From contig NZ_CP023667.1 in assembly GCF_002443155.1 (NCBI RefSeq), positions 1,736,001 to 1,800,000 on the forward strand: 64,000 nt of DNA, written 5' to 3'. Source of the stretch: Alcaligenes faecalis (GTDB lineage Bacteria > Pseudomonadota > Gammaproteobacteria > Burkholderiales > Burkholderiaceae_B). The position numbers and the translations under genes are program-made. The notes below the pieces were generated by a model, which did not search any database, was not told the DNA's origin, and worked only from the letters and a program-made list of their open reading frames with translations. Positions 36,559 through 46,511 of the stretch are shown here, piece by piece. Position 1 is the first letter of the stretch, and each line of letters begins with the position of its first letter.

Positions 36559-36697
36559 ATTCGGCTTATACGTCAGGACAAGAGCACAGGCAACTAAGCT
36601 AAAAGCCATATTCATTTGCCGCTAGTCTTGCTTCAAATGTCAGTGGGCTACCACCGACTCATCCCCTGAGAGCTTGTATCGCTAGCCGTGATACAGC

Positions 36698-37312
36698 TTA
36701 ATCCTTCAACAGACCTTCACCACGCAAAGCGGCCTTCACCCCTTCGTTCTGCTCCATACGAGCAAAGAAAGCGTTCAGGTTCTTCATGCCCGACAGGTCC
36801 AGCTTCATCAGTGCAGCCCAGCGCAGCACAACGTACAGGTAAGCATCGGCCACAGACAAGGAGCCCGACAGGGTTTCTTTGCCTTCCAGGTGCTTGTCAA
36901 TCACGCCCAGCTGCTTGGTCAGCAAAGCAGCGGTCTTGGCTTTGACCTCGGCCTGTGTCGCTTCCTGATCAGCGTAGCGATGCACACCGAACACCACACC
37001 CACGTTGCGGTGGATTTCGGCGTTCAGGAAGGCCAGCCAGCGGCGCGCTTCAAAGCGTTGTTCGATGGTGCTGCCCAGCAGATTGGCCTGGGGGTTCTTC
37101 TCGTTCAGGTATTCCAGAATGGCGATGCTTTGGGTCAGGACCAGATCACCGTCCACCAGAACCGGCACAGCGCCGTTGGGGTTCAGTTTCAGGAATTCTT
37201 CTTGTTGCAACTCGTCGCGGCTGACGCGCTGGGATTCAAACGGCTTGCCTATCCACTCCAATGCAATGCGGGTCACCAAAGGACAAGCACCAGTCATGTA
37301 ATACAGTTTCAT
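36698..37312 (-). CDS. Beta-class glutathione S-transferase
   Basis: A 204-residue cytoplasmic protein. The N-terminal thioredoxin fold MKLYYMTGACPLVTRIALEW has Cys at position 10, the residue that defines bacterial beta-class GSTs. NPNGAVPVLVDGDLVLTQS contains the cis-Pro and the Ser that contacts glutathione. The C-terminal helical domain follows (LSVADAYLYVVLRWA). It conjugates or reduces electrophiles with glutathione. ATG 37312 was chosen to give the usual N-terminus. It lies 65 bp downstream of the S9 peptidase gene on the same strand. Confidence 0.9.
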   Translation of the reverse strand: MKLYYMTGACPLVTRIALEWIGKPFESQRVSRDELQQEEFLKLNPNGAVPVLVDGDLVLTQSIAILEYLNEKNPQANLLGSTIEQRFEARRWLAFLNAEIHRNVGVVFGVHRYADQEATQAEVKAKTAALLTKQLGVIDKHLEGKETLSGSLSVADAYLYVVLRWAALMKLDLSGMKNLNAFFARMEQNEGVKAALRGEGLLKD

Positions 37313-37377
37313 AAGTTCTCTTTCCAAAAGTGCGCTAAACAAAAATGGCGCGAGCTTGTCGCGCCACTCCAAAACAA

Positions 37378-39285
37378 TTAAGGCTGCAAATGTCGCGCCA
37401 GGAACCGCTCCATGCGCTCGTAAAACTCGAACTTGTTCTCGTCGTTGTGGAAACCGTGGCCTTCGTTATCCTTGACCATGTACTCCACATCCACACCACG
37501 CGCCTTCAAAGCATCGACCATCTGATCGCTTTCTGCCTTGTTCACCCGCGGGTCATGTGCGCCCTGGGCAATAAATAGCGGTGTGCGGATCTTGTCGGCG
37601 TGCAAAACGGGGGAGTTGGCTTCCAGCAGCTCCTTGTCCTTCTCCGGATCACCTACCATAGCGTGCATTTTCACCAACAACGGTTTCCAGTAGGGGGGAA
37701 TCGTGTTCATGAAAGTCAGCAAGTTGGATACACCCACATAATCCACCGCCGCAGCGTACAAGTCCGGGGTTTTGACGATACCGGCCAAGGTCGCGTAACC
37801 CCCGTAGCTGGCACCGTAAATGGCAATGCGCTTGGGGTCGGCAATCTTTTGATCGATCAACCACTGAACGCCATCAGTAATGTCGTCCTGCATGCTCAGA
37901 CCCCATTGCTTGAAGCCCGCTTCCCAGAACTTGCGACCATAACCTGTTGAGCTGCGGAAGTTGATCTGCAAGACAGCGTAGCCACGGTTGGCCAGGAACT
38001 GCACTTCGGGGTTAAAGCCCCAGTAGTCACGCGCCCAAGGGCCACCGTGCGGATTGATCACGACGGGTAGATTACGGCTGGGCACACCCAAAGGCAGGCT
38101 CAGGTAGCCGTGGATCTTCATGCCATCGCGCGCCGTAAATTCGATGGGATGCATGACCGCCATATCGCTTTCTGGCAAGGCGCTATTGATCACAGCCAGC
38201 TTGTGCAGGCTGTTGCTGTCCACGTCGTAAAGATAGCGTGAGCCTGGATTGCGGTCGCTGTAGCTGGCCACAATCATCTTCTTTTCATCGCGCGTCATGG
38301 ACTGAATGCTGATCTCGTAGCCCGGCAGTTGGCGCGCAATTGCCGCGTGGATCTTCTCGCTATGCTCGTCAAAGAAATGCTGACCAGGCTTGTCGGTGTA
38401 GTAATCCACCGACGTCAGCACCTGGCGCAAGCGGGAATAGCCAGCCCCCATCAGATCGTGGCTGGGCAATTCATAGATTTTTTCTTCCTCGTCCGGCTTG
38501 GCGGGGTCAATCAAGACCAAAGCCAGAGTGTCACGACCACGATTGCTCAAGGCGTAAAAGCGCTGATTGTCGGCGTGGAAGAAAAGGGGGCTGACGTCAG
38601 TGCGGAAGTCCGTTTGCAAAATGCTGCGGAAGGGCTCGGATTCGCTGTCGCGGTAACGTAGTTCGGAATCTACGCCGGAGATCGAAATCGCCAGACGCAC
38701 ACGTCCTTGATGGTCCGTGCTCCAGCCCAGCACATCACCGGGGTTCTCGGCAGCCAGGGTGCTTTCGCCGGTCAGGACATTCACCTTGTAGACATCAAAC
38801 ACCTCCGGGTTGCGACCGTTGTGCGATACCAGAATATGCTCCGGATCGTCCGGCAAATCGTCCTGCACACCGGCGCGCACACCTTCCAATGGTGTCAAAT
38901 CGGTGACTTTACCCGTGATCACGTTCACAGCCAGCACGTGATAGTTTTCGTCGCCATTGACATCTTTGGCGTAGATAACGGTCTCGTCGCCTTTCCAGAA
39001 GTATTCGGCAATATCGCGCTGGTGTTCGGCGGTAACACGACGGGGCTCACCTATCGGTTCACTGCCTTTCAACTCTTGCACAAAGATATTCTGACGGGCT
39101 GGGTTGCCGTCAATTTTGACGGGCTCCATAAAGCCGATCATGCGCCCCTGGTCCGAAATCCGGAAACCGCTGCGTTTGGGATTCTGGAAGAAATCCCGAA
39201 TGTCGTACAGTGGGGGAGTAGTGCTAGCGACGTTATCCGGTATCAGGGCGTGAGCGCCCAAAGAGAGCAAGAGGGACAAGAGCAT
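37378..39285 (-). CDS. S9 family prolyl oligopeptidase-like serine peptidase, exported
   Basis: The product has about 635 residues. A short hydrophobic N-terminus ([13 protein letters not shown]) looks like a signal peptide. A beta-propeller region spans roughly residues 60-370. The alpha/beta hydrolase domain has the nucleophile motif GASYGGYA near residue 490, the acid in [10 protein letters not shown] and the His in DNEGHGFHN, the full S9 triad. It would cleave short, often proline-containing peptides in the periplasm. The start is uncertain: ATG 39285 is used, but TTG 39291 in the same frame is better placed against AGGTTA. The lack of a charged n-region is unusual. Confidence 0.88.
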   Translation of the reverse strand: MLLSLLLSLGAHALIPDNVASTTPPLYDIRDFFQNPKRSGFRISDQGRMIGFMEPVKIDGNPARQNIFVQELKGSEPIGEPRRVTAEHQRDIAEYFWKGDETVIYAKDVNGDENYHVLAVNVITGKVTDLTPLEGVRAGVQDDLPDDPEHILVSHNGRNPEVFDVYKVNVLTGESTLAAENPGDVLGWSTDHQGRVRLAISISGVDSELRYRDSESEPFRSILQTDFRTDVSPLFFHADNQRFYALSNRGRDTLALVLIDPAKPDEEEKIYELPSHDLMGAGYSRLRQVLTSVDYYTDKPGQHFFDEHSEKIHAAIARQLPGYEISIQSMTRDEKKMIVASYSDRNPGSRYLYDVDSNSLHKLAVINSALPESDMAVMHPIEFTARDGMKIHGYLSLPLGVPSRNLPVVINPHGGPWARDYWGFNPEVQFLANRGYAVLQINFRSSTGYGRKFWEAGFKQWGLSMQDDITDGVQWLIDQKIADPKRIAIYGASYGGYATLAGIVKTPDLYAAAVDYVGVSNLLTFMNTIPPYWKPLLVKMHAMVGDPEKDKELLEANSPVLHADKIRTPLFIAQGAHDPRVNKAESDQMVDALKARGVDVEYMVKDNEGHGFHNDENKFEFYERMERFLARHLQP

Positions 39286-39438
39286 AAGCAATAACCTATA
39301 AAACAGGGTTATGAGGGTGAGACCAAGGACAAGCCTGCATCAATCCCATTACTATATCGGATCGTGGTCCCCGGAAAAGGTAAGAACCCTCTGAAAATAG
39401 GGGCAGAATGCCAAGGACAGCTCAGGACAAGGACAGGC

Positions 39439-40410
39439 ATGACTTCTTTGACTCGTATCGTTTTTCTGGATAGGGAAACACTCTCAGACAGCGTAGCGCT
39501 GCCACAGGTTCCCTTTAAGCATGAACTGCAAGTTTACGGACGTACGGCGCCCGATCAAGTAGCCGAACGTATTGCGGATGCCGAGATTGTCATCAGCAAT
39601 AAAGTGGCGCTGCGACGCGAGCATTTGCAGGCCGCGCCCAATTTGAAAATGATCGCACTGGCCGCTACCGGTAGCGACAATATCGACCTGGATGCCGCCC
39701 GCGAACGCCAGATTGTGGTCAGCAATATCCGCGACTACGCCGTGCGTAGTGTTCCGGAGCACGTTTTTGCGCTGATCTTTGCCTTGCGTCGCAATATCTG
39801 CGCCTATCGCCAGTCCGTCAAGGAAGGCCGCTGGCAGGAAGCCCAGCAGTTCTGTTACTTCGACTATCCTATCCGCGATCTGGCCGGCTCCACCCTGGGG
39901 CTGATTGGTTCGGGCTCCTTGGGGCAAGCCGTTGCCACCATGGGCCGCGCCCTGGGCATGAAGGTCATCTTTGCCCAGCGCCGTGGCCAGACCATCGTCA
40001 GCAATGCGGACGACCGCTTGCCCTTTGAGCAAGTACTGGAACAAGCCGACATTCTCTCCCTGCATTGCCCCCTGACTGCAGAAACGCAGAACATGCTGGG
40101 CATGGCCGAATTCGAGCGCATGGCCCCACGCCGTCCCTTGCTGATCAATACCGCCCGTGGCGGGCTGATCGACAATCAGGCACTGGAGCACGCCTTGCGG
40201 CAAGGCTGGCTGGGTGGCGCAGGCATTGATGTGTGCACGCCCGAGCCGCCGCCTGCTGACCATATCCTGATGCGCTTGTTAGACTTACCCAATTACATTT
40301 TGACGCCGCACATAGGCTGGGCCAGTCAGGAAGCCATGCAAGCCCTGGCAAACCAGCTGATCGAAAACATTGCGGCTTTCCACCGTGGCGAAGCACGCCA
40401 TACGCTGTAG
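39439..40410 (+). CDS. D-2-hydroxyacid dehydrogenase, NAD-dependent
   Basis: The 323-residue protein has the family fold. The Rossmann glycine motif is LGLIGSGSLGQAV. The catalytic Arg is in LLINTARGGLIDN, a Glu follows in DVCTPEPPP, and the His is in LTPHIGWAS. It resembles glycerate/hydroxypyruvate reductases. AAGGACAGGC precedes ATG 39439. It is followed by an SDR 3 bp later and by an Epd-like gene, so it could supply the 4-phosphoerythronate dehydrogenase step of B6 synthesis. That is inference: PdxB proper is about 50 residues longer, with an extra C-terminal domain. Confidence 0.88.
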   Translation: MTSLTRIVFLDRETLSDSVALPQVPFKHELQVYGRTAPDQVAERIADAEIVISNKVALRREHLQAAPNLKMIALAATGSDNIDLDAARERQIVVSNIRDYAVRSVPEHVFALIFALRRNICAYRQSVKEGRWQEAQQFCYFDYPIRDLAGSTLGLIGSGSLGQAVATMGRALGMKVIFAQRRGQTIVSNADDRLPFEQVLEQADILSLHCPLTAETQNMLGMAEFERMAPRRPLLINTARGGLIDNQALEHALRQGWLGGAGIDVCTPEPPPADHILMRLLDLPNYILTPHIGWASQEAMQALANQLIENIAAFHRGEARHTL

Positions 40411-40413
40411 ATA

Positions 40414-41202
40414 ATGACTGATTTAAGCTCCTATCAAGCCAATTTCTCCCTGACTGGCCGCTGCGCTCTGGTGACTGGCTCTTCTGCTGGTCTGGGCCTG
40501 GAAATCGCCCGTGCCTACGCCGCCCATGGCGCCCATGTGATTCTGCATGGCCGCAACGCCAGCAAACTCCGGCCGCTTGCCGAGGAATTGAAAGCCGCTG
40601 GTGCCCAGGTCGATACCTGGGAGCACGATCTGGCCGATCTGGACTCCTTGCCCGATTCCTACCAGACCCTGTGCCAGCGCGTCGGCACTCCCGACATTCT
40701 GGTGAACAATGTAGGCGTGCGACTACGCAGCCGCTTGCAGGACGCCGATTGGGACGATATTGAGCACCTGCTGCAGGTAGACCTGCTGGCCACGCTGAAA
40801 CTTTCCAAATATGCGGCCCAGGCCATGCTGAAAGCTCAAACCCGCCAAGGCCGTATTGTGACCTTGACCTCCATTGCAGGCCCGCTGGCTCGTCCGGGCG
40901 ACGCCATTTACCCCGTCGCCAAGCAGGGACTGGCCGGTATGGTACGTGCACTGGCAGTAGAATTTGGCGGGCAGGGCATTACCAGCAACGGCATCGCCCC
41001 CGGCACCTTTGCCACGGAAAGCAATGCGGCGCTGGCCCAGGATCCGGTCAAAGGCCCCCTGGTGGTAGGCCGCAATCCCTTGGGGCGCTGGGCCCAACCG
41101 GATGAGATCCGCGCTGCTGCTGTATTCCTGGCCTCTCCGGCTGCTTCCTATGTCAATGGCCATATCGTGGTTGTAGACGGCGGATTCTCCATTACTTTCT
41201 GA
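40414..41202 (+). CDS. Short-chain dehydrogenase/reductase
   Basis: The 262-residue classical SDR has the cofactor motif TGSSAGLG, the NNVG stabilising motif, a catalytic Ser in LTSIAG and the YxxxK pair (YPVAK). The C-terminus ends with SYVNGHIVVVDGGFSITF. It starts 3 bp after the 2-hydroxyacid dehydrogenase stop, so the two are translationally coupled. It resembles gluconate 5-dehydrogenase-like members, but the substrate is not evident. Confidence 0.88.
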   Translation: MTDLSSYQANFSLTGRCALVTGSSAGLGLEIARAYAAHGAHVILHGRNASKLRPLAEELKAAGAQVDTWEHDLADLDSLPDSYQTLCQRVGTPDILVNNVGVRLRSRLQDADWDDIEHLLQVDLLATLKLSKYAAQAMLKAQTRQGRIVTLTSIAGPLARPGDAIYPVAKQGLAGMVRALAVEFGGQGITSNGIAPGTFATESNAALAQDPVKGPLVVGRNPLGRWAQPDEIRAAAVFLASPAASYVNGHIVVVDGGFSITF

Positions 41203-41214
41203 TTTTTCCTGATC

Positions 41215-42258
41215 ATGCCGCTACCTCGTCCCATCCGCATCGCGATCAATGGCTATGGCCGCATCGGTCGTTGCCTGTTGCGCGCCATTTACGAGTCCCC
41301 ACGACGCCAGGAGTTCGATGTCGTCGTCATCAACGAGCCCGCCACAATTGCCACCATGGCCTACCTGACGCGCTTTGATTCGACCCACGGCGTGTTTCCG
41401 GCGCAGGTAGAGCACAACGAACACGAGCTGATTGTGGGTGGCAAAGCCATCCGCGTGCTGCATGAAACCGACCCCAACGCCATAGACTGGGCGGCGCTGA
41501 ACCTGGACATGCTGATCGAATGCAGTGGTGCCTTTGGCAGCCGCGCGCAGTTACAACAATTTCTGGACGCCGGTTGCCCGCGTGTGCTGCTCTCCAATCC
41601 GGGTAATAGCGCTCAGGATGTGGATTTCACCGCCGTATTGGGCATTAACCACGAGCAGTTGCAAGGCGACGAGTTGATTGTCTCCAACGCTTCCTGCACC
41701 ACCAATGCCATCATCCCGGTTCTGGCTGAACTGGATAAGACTTTCGGCATACGCCACGCCTTTTTAAGCACGCTGCACTCGGTAATGAACGATCAGCCCA
41801 TGATCGACGGCTACCACAGCAGCGATCTGGCCCGTACCCGTTCCGCCTTGCAGTCCATGATTCCGGTTTCTACCGGGCTGGCCACGGGGGTAGAGCGCCT
41901 TTTGCCGCAACTAAAAGGCAAGGTCCAGGCCAAGTCGATCCGCGTGCCCATCTTGAACGTGTCAGCCATTGATCTGATGGTCAATCTGGAGCGCGACACC
42001 AGCCGGGACGAAATCAACCGGCTGTTCCAGAAGGCGGCCCAGCAATGGCCGGGGATTCTGGACTACTCCGATCAGGCCCATGCCTCGATCGACTTCAATC
42101 ACAACCCGCACTCGGCCGTGGTGGACGGCTCGCAAACCCGCACCAACGGGGACGGGCTGGTCAATATGCTGGTCTGGTTTGATAACGAATGGGGGTTTTC
42201 CAACCGCATGCTTGATATTGCCTGTGTGTGGGCTGCGCGCTTTTTGCGCCAGCCGTGA
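41215..42258 (+). CDS. epd: Erythrose-4-phosphate dehydrogenase (GAPDH family)
   Basis: The 347-residue protein has the GAPDH fold: INGYGRIGR at the N-terminus, catalytic C161 in SNASCTTN and H188 in LHSVMNDQPMIDGYH. The segment HSVMNDQPMIDGYH is close to the corresponding region of E. coli Epd and unlike the HAYTxxQ of glycolytic GAPDH, so erythrose 4-phosphate oxidation for pyridoxal phosphate synthesis is the likely role. It is the third gene in a run with a 2-hydroxyacid dehydrogenase and an SDR. A GapB-like activity cannot be excluded from sequence alone. Confidence 0.82.
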   Translation: MPLPRPIRIAINGYGRIGRCLLRAIYESPRRQEFDVVVINEPATIATMAYLTRFDSTHGVFPAQVEHNEHELIVGGKAIRVLHETDPNAIDWAALNLDMLIECSGAFGSRAQLQQFLDAGCPRVLLSNPGNSAQDVDFTAVLGINHEQLQGDELIVSNASCTTNAIIPVLAELDKTFGIRHAFLSTLHSVMNDQPMIDGYHSSDLARTRSALQSMIPVSTGLATGVERLLPQLKGKVQAKSIRVPILNVSAIDLMVNLERDTSRDEINRLFQKAAQQWPGILDYSDQAHASIDFNHNPHSAVVDGSQTRTNGDGLVNMLVWFDNEWGFSNRMLDIACVWAARFLRQP

Positions 42259-42308
42259 ACACCCCATTTTCACATTGAACTGTCTTCCGAATTCTTACAG
42301 GAGCCATG

Positions 42309-43706
42309 ATGAGTACGACACGTATTGAACAGGATTCCATGGGAACCATTGAGGTTCCCGCCGACCACTATTGGGGCGCGCAGACACAGCGCTCGATCCA
42401 GAACTTCCCGATTGGCCGTGACCGCTTCCAGTGGGGCCGCAGCATGATCGAATCGCTGGGTATCCTGAAAAAATCCACGGCCCTGGCCAACCAGGAACTG
42501 GGCGAATTGCCCGACGAACTGGCCCAGTTGATTGTCAAAGCGGCTGATGAAGTGATTGCAGGCCAGTGGGACACCGAATTCCCGCTGGTCGTGTTCCAGA
42601 CCGGCTCTGGCACGCAAAGCAATATGAACGTGAACGAGGTGATCTCCAACCGCGCCATTGAGCTGGCCGGTGGCGAGAAAGGCAGCAAAAAGCCCGTCCA
42701 CCCGAATGACCACGTGAACCGCGGCCAATCCTCCAACGATACCTTTCCCACCGCCATGTACATCGCTGTGGGTCTGGAATGTCAGCGCCGCCTGCGCAAA
42801 GACGTAGGTCAGTTGCGCGACACCCTGGCCGCCAAAGCCAAGCAATTCAACAGCATTGTGAAAACCGGCCGCACTCACTTGCAAGATGCCACACCCATCA
42901 CACTGGGCCAGGAAATTGGTGCCTGGGTTGCGCAGATTGATTTCGGCCTGCAAACCGTGGACAAGGCACTGGACGGCATCTACCAACTGGCTATCGGCGG
43001 CACCGCCGTGGGTACGGGTCTGAACGCCCATCCCCAGTTTGGCGAGCGCACAGCCGCCCATATTGCCAAGATCACAGGCCTGCCATTCCAGGCTGCCGAA
43101 AACAAGTTCTTTGCGTTGTCGGCCCATGATGCGCTGGTGAACCTGTCCGCCTCCCTGCGTACCCTGGCCGGCGCCTTGATGAAGATGGCTAACGACGTGC
43201 GCTGGCTGGCCAGCGGCCCTCGCTGCGGGATTGGCGAGCTGCAAATCCCCGAGAACGAGCCCGGTTCCTCCATCATGCCCGGCAAGGTCAACCCTACTCA
43301 GTGCGAGGCGCTGACCATGGTGGCCGTGCAGGTCTACGGTAACGACGCGGCTGTGGGCTTTGCTGGCAGCCAAGGCAATTTTCAGCTGAACGTCTACAAG
43401 CCTGTGATGGTGCACAATGTGCTGGAAAGCATTGCCCTGATCAGCGACGCATGCCTGGCTTTTGACGAGCATTGCGCCCAGGGTCTGGAACCTGTCATGG
43501 AAAAAATCCAGCACAATCTGGACCAGAACCTGATGCTGGTGACCGCCTTGAACCGCCACATCGGCTACGACAAGGCTGCCTACATTGCCAAGACCGCCCA
43601 CAAAGAAGGCCTGACCCTGCGTGAGTCCGCCCTGAAATCCGGCTATCTAACGAACGAGCAATACGATCAGTGGATTGTGCCACTGGATATGACCCACCCA
43701 GGCTAA
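42309..43706 (+). CDS. fumC: Fumarate hydratase class II
   Basis: The 465-residue protein is the iron-independent fumarase. Signatures are [55 protein letters not shown] and the fumarase/lyase box [15 protein letters not shown]. It hydrates fumarate to malate in the TCA cycle. AGGAG stands 5 nt before ATG 42309; an adjoining ATG at 42306 is too close. Class II fumarases are resistant to superoxide and low iron. Confidence 0.96.
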   Translation: MSTTRIEQDSMGTIEVPADHYWGAQTQRSIQNFPIGRDRFQWGRSMIESLGILKKSTALANQELGELPDELAQLIVKAADEVIAGQWDTEFPLVVFQTGSGTQSNMNVNEVISNRAIELAGGEKGSKKPVHPNDHVNRGQSSNDTFPTAMYIAVGLECQRRLRKDVGQLRDTLAAKAKQFNSIVKTGRTHLQDATPITLGQEIGAWVAQIDFGLQTVDKALDGIYQLAIGGTAVGTGLNAHPQFGERTAAHIAKITGLPFQAAENKFFALSAHDALVNLSASLRTLAGALMKMANDVRWLASGPRCGIGELQIPENEPGSSIMPGKVNPTQCEALTMVAVQVYGNDAAVGFAGSQGNFQLNVYKPVMVHNVLESIALISDACLAFDEHCAQGLEPVMEKIQHNLDQNLMLVTALNRHIGYDKAAYIAKTAHKEGLTLRESALKSGYLTNEQYDQWIVPLDMTHPG

Positions 43707-43759
43707 GCCTTTACCTGGGCTATGCTTGACCGTATTCGCCTCTTCACTGGGGCGAATAC
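43697..43759. other. Two tandem stem-loops after fumC
   Basis: The first pairs CCCAGG (43697-43702) with CCTGGG (43714-43719), beginning in the fumC stop region. The second pairs GTATTCGCC (43732-43740) with GGCGAATAC (43751-43759), perfect over 9 bp. Neither has a T-run. They may protect the fumC mRNA end or form a non-canonical terminator. Confidence 0.5.
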
Positions 43760-43835
43760 ATCAACAGCGTGGTTCTTTGTCCCTATGAAAGAGTAGGGGA
43801 GTGTCTCATCCCAGCTATCCGTCTTTCACTGCCTT

Positions 43836-45017
43836 ATGCGTATAAAGAAAACCTTCAGCTTGTCCTCTGCATTGGCAGCCACCGTATTGGGCCTGGCTGC
43901 AGCCCTTGCCCCGCTATCCGCTCAGGCACAATCTGAACCTGTTCCTGCCATCAGCGGACCGGCTGTGTCGGTCGAGACCCTGGCCAGCGGGCTGGAGCAC
44001 CCTTGGGCCCTGGCTTTCTTGCCCAACAATGCCGGAATCCTGATCACTGAACGCCCTGGTCGCCTGCGGGTTTGGACCCAGGAAAACGGCCTGTCTGAAC
44101 CGATTGCCGGGGTTCCTAAAGTCCACACGCAAGCGCAAGGTGGGTTGCTGGATGTGGCTCTGGCCCCGGATTTTTTCCGTAGCCGCCGGATTTATCTGGC
44201 GTATGCCGAGCGACGCGATAAACAACATTCCGCCACCACTGTCGGCTATGGCGTGCTGTCCTCAGACCTGAAACGCATCGACGCCTTCCGCCCGATTTTC
44301 CGCCAGGAACCCGCCTTGTCCACCGGGCAGCACTATGGCGTGCGCATGGCCTTTGATCCGGGTGGACGAGATCTGTACATCGCCCTGGGCGAGAACAACC
44401 AGCCCGCGACCGCCCAGCAACTGGATCATCTGCAAGGCAAAGTCGTGCGTATCCGTCCGGATGGCATGGTCCCACGCGACAACCCCTTTCGCAGCCTACG
44501 CGGTGCCAGGGCGGAAATCTGGAGCTACGGCCATCGTAATCCGCAGGGCATGGCCTGGAATCCCTGGACGAATGAACTGTGGGTGGCTGAACATGGTCCG
44601 CAAGGCGGCGATGAGCTGAACCGAATTCAATCAGGTGCCAATTATGGCTGGCCCTTGCGTACCGAGGGGCAAGGCTACGACGGCAAACCCATTCCCAACG
44701 CCAGTTCCACACCGATAGAGGGCCTGACTGAACCCTTGCACTACTGGTCAGTCTCGCCCGCGATCAGCGGCATGGCTTTCTATAACGACGAACGCGTCCC
44801 GGACTGGCAGCACAGCCTGTTTGTGGGAGCCTTGAAAGAACAAGCCTTGATTCGTCTGCAATTTGACGAAGAGGACGGCCATATCGTCGGAGAAGAGCGC
44901 TTGCTGCAAGACTTGAAACAGCGCATCCGGGATGTACGTGTTGGGCCAGACGGCGATATCTATGTGCTGACCGACGAAAACGACGGCCAGCTTCTGCGCA
45001 TTCAGCCCAAGTCTTGA
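43836..45017 (+). CDS. PQQ-dependent aldose sugar dehydrogenase-like protein, periplasmic
   Basis: The 393-residue protein has a signal peptide (MRIKKTFSLSSALAATVLGL, cleavage after AQA-Q). The soluble GDH/YliI beta-propeller follows: GLEHPWALAFLPNNAGILIT, ERPGRLRVW, QGGLLDVALAPDF, EIWSYGHRNPQGMAW and WVAEHGPQGGDELN, which place the PQQ-contacting His, Arg and Asn. It oxidises aldoses in the periplasm if PQQ is available. No PQQ synthesis genes lie in the window. It converges with the methyltransferase gene (4 bp gap). Confidence 0.9.
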   Translation: MRIKKTFSLSSALAATVLGLAAALAPLSAQAQSEPVPAISGPAVSVETLASGLEHPWALAFLPNNAGILITERPGRLRVWTQENGLSEPIAGVPKVHTQAQGGLLDVALAPDFFRSRRIYLAYAERRDKQHSATTVGYGVLSSDLKRIDAFRPIFRQEPALSTGQHYGVRMAFDPGGRDLYIALGENNQPATAQQLDHLQGKVVRIRPDGMVPRDNPFRSLRGARAEIWSYGHRNPQGMAWNPWTNELWVAEHGPQGGDELNRIQSGANYGWPLRTEGQGYDGKPIPNASSTPIEGLTEPLHYWSVSPAISGMAFYNDERVPDWQHSLFVGALKEQALIRLQFDEEDGHIVGEERLLQDLKQRIRDVRVGPDGDIYVLTDENDGQLLRIQPKS

Positions 45018-45021
45018 ACCC

Positions 45022-45810
45022 TTAAGCCGATTTACGACTGCGTGTCGCCATAAAGCTGGGCAAGTATTTCTCGATCTCAAAGCGCGGGGCGGGGTGCATT
45101 TCTTCGATGTAACCGACTAGATGCAAGCCCGCTTCCAGCTGTCCACCAATCTGCTGCGCCAGGGAATGCCCAAAAATCAAGGGCTCCATGCGAGCCTGCT
45201 TGGCTTGTAGTGCGTCGACATCCAGGCTGCTCAAATCCGAGTAGGGCACGGTGAAGGTAGGGCGAATCAAGCCCTGCTTGGCGTAGCTGGGGTCCCGGTC
45301 CGCAATAAATACAGCCGGATTGAAGAAACTGGACAGCAAATGCCCGCCCGGACGCAGAACGCGGGCGCATTCTTTCCACACCAGGCTAATGTCAGGCACA
45401 TACTGATTAGAGACCGGGTGCAAGATCAGATCAAAACTCTCGGACGCAAAGCGCGACAAATCGCACATATCGCCTTGTTCAATCTGCAAGGACAAGCCGT
45501 CACGCTCGGCCACCATGCGATCTTTGTCCAACTGTCCGGCAGACAAATCGAACACCGTTACCTTGGCCCCGGCAGCGGCCAGAATAGGCGCTTGCTGGCC
45601 ACCGGCACTGGCCAGACACAACACAGATTTGCCTTGAATATCCCCCAGCCAATCGGCAGGCACAGGGGAGGGCAGCAAATGCACTTGCCATTGCCCGCGA
45701 CGGGCCTGCTCAACCTGCTCGCTGCTGACAGGCAGGGACCAGGGGCTTTCGGTTTGCGCCTGTTTGTCCCAGGCACGGGCATTGTGGTCGAGCAAGGAGG
45801 AATCTGACAT
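45022..45810 (-). CDS. Class I SAM-dependent methyltransferase
   Basis: The 262-residue protein has a Rossmann methyltransferase core: motif I VLCLASAGGQQAPILAAAGA, an acidic residue after the second strand (VFDLSAGQL), and motif DLILHPVSNQYVPD. The GQQAP variation of motif I and the SNQYVPD segment are typical of an uncharacterised bacterial family, not of UbiE or UbiG. Substrate unknown. The gene is alone between convergent PQQ dehydrogenase and the usp terminator. Confidence 0.85.
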   Translation of the reverse strand: MSDSSLLDHNARAWDKQAQTESPWSLPVSSEQVEQARRGQWQVHLLPSPVPADWLGDIQGKSVLCLASAGGQQAPILAAAGAKVTVFDLSAGQLDKDRMVAERDGLSLQIEQGDMCDLSRFASESFDLILHPVSNQYVPDISLVWKECARVLRPGGHLLSSFFNPAVFIADRDPSYAKQGLIRPTFTVPYSDLSSLDVDALQAKQARMEPLIFGHSLAQQIGGQLEAGLHLVGYIEEMHPAPRFEIEKYLPSFMATRSRKSA

Positions 45811-45933
45811 ACGTGCTTCTTTTGTAATGGCTATCGCTGTATTGAAACACAGTCATCTTGCATCCAGCAGCGCGCAGGAGATTTTTTTATGCCTTCAGGC
45901 TCTAAGCAGCCCATCAAAACCCTGCTTGAGGAC

Positions 45934-45960
45934 AAAAAAAAGGCCGTCTTAACGACGGCC
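45934..45960 (-). terminator. Intrinsic terminator of usp
   Basis: On the - strand GGCCGTC (45960-45954) and GACGGCC (45948-45942) form a 7-bp GC-rich stem with a 5-nt loop, followed by eight T (45941-45934). Confidence 0.9.
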
Positions 45961-45987
45961 TGCGGAGACTGAAAAAAATCAGCTCAA

Positions 45988-46413
45988 TTACTTGATCAGG
46001 GTCACTGGCACAGTTACCAGGCTCAGCACCTTGGTGGTCACCGAACCCAGAACCAGGCCGGGCAGAGCACTCAGGCCACGCGTACCCATCACAATGTGAT
46101 CGATCTGATTCTTTTCCACATATTCTTTGATCGTCTGGGCAGCGTTACCGGCAATAATGCTTTCCTTGATCTTCAGGGTCGAACCGGCCAGCACGGAACG
46201 AGCAGGCAAGAGCGCATTGCTGCCTTCATCTTGGTAGTAAGCCTGTAGCACATCGTCCGAGAAAAAGCGTTTGACGTTGCCCGACACGATCGGTGTAGGA
46301 ACAGCCAGCACGTGCAAAGTGGCTTCTGGTTTGCCCGTTAGGATGTCAACCGCTGTTTTCAAAGCACGTGTGGAAGCATCAGACCCATCGACAGGAACGA
46401 GAACATTAAGCAT
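45988..46413 (-). CDS. Universal stress protein, UspA family
   Basis: A 141-residue single-domain Usp. It starts MLNVLVPVDGSDAS and ends with the ATP-binding GTRGLSALPGLVLGSVT motif, so it probably binds ATP. Usp proteins help survival under stress and energy limitation. GAGGTCTTC precedes the ATG. An FNR/ANR box about 90 bp upstream has the right distance to a TAATGT -10 element for oxygen-limited induction. Confidence 0.93.
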   Translation of the reverse strand: MLNVLVPVDGSDASTRALKTAVDILTGKPEATLHVLAVPTPIVSGNVKRFFSDDVLQAYYQDEGSNALLPARSVLAGSTLKIKESIIAGNAAQTIKEYVEKNQIDHIVMGTRGLSALPGLVLGSVTTKVLSLVTVPVTLIK

Positions 46414-46497
46414 GAAGACCTCTTGTAGTGTGTGAACTGTTTAAGTATGAAGCACTAACTTCTACTAGGACATTACAGAATAAGCGCGCGGACCAGC

Positions 46498-46511
46498 TTG
46501 ATCAGCATCAA
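46498..46511. promoter_or_regulatory. FNR/ANR box between usp and cytochrome c genes
   Basis: TTGAT-CAGC-ATCAA is a perfect FNR/ANR consensus dyad. On the - strand a TAATGT -10-like hexamer (46475-46470) lies 32 bp from the box centre, which equals the class II spacing (box at -41.5). It points to anaerobic or microaerobic induction of usp. The divergent cytochrome c could share it, but no equally well spaced -10 is seen on that side. Confidence 0.8.
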
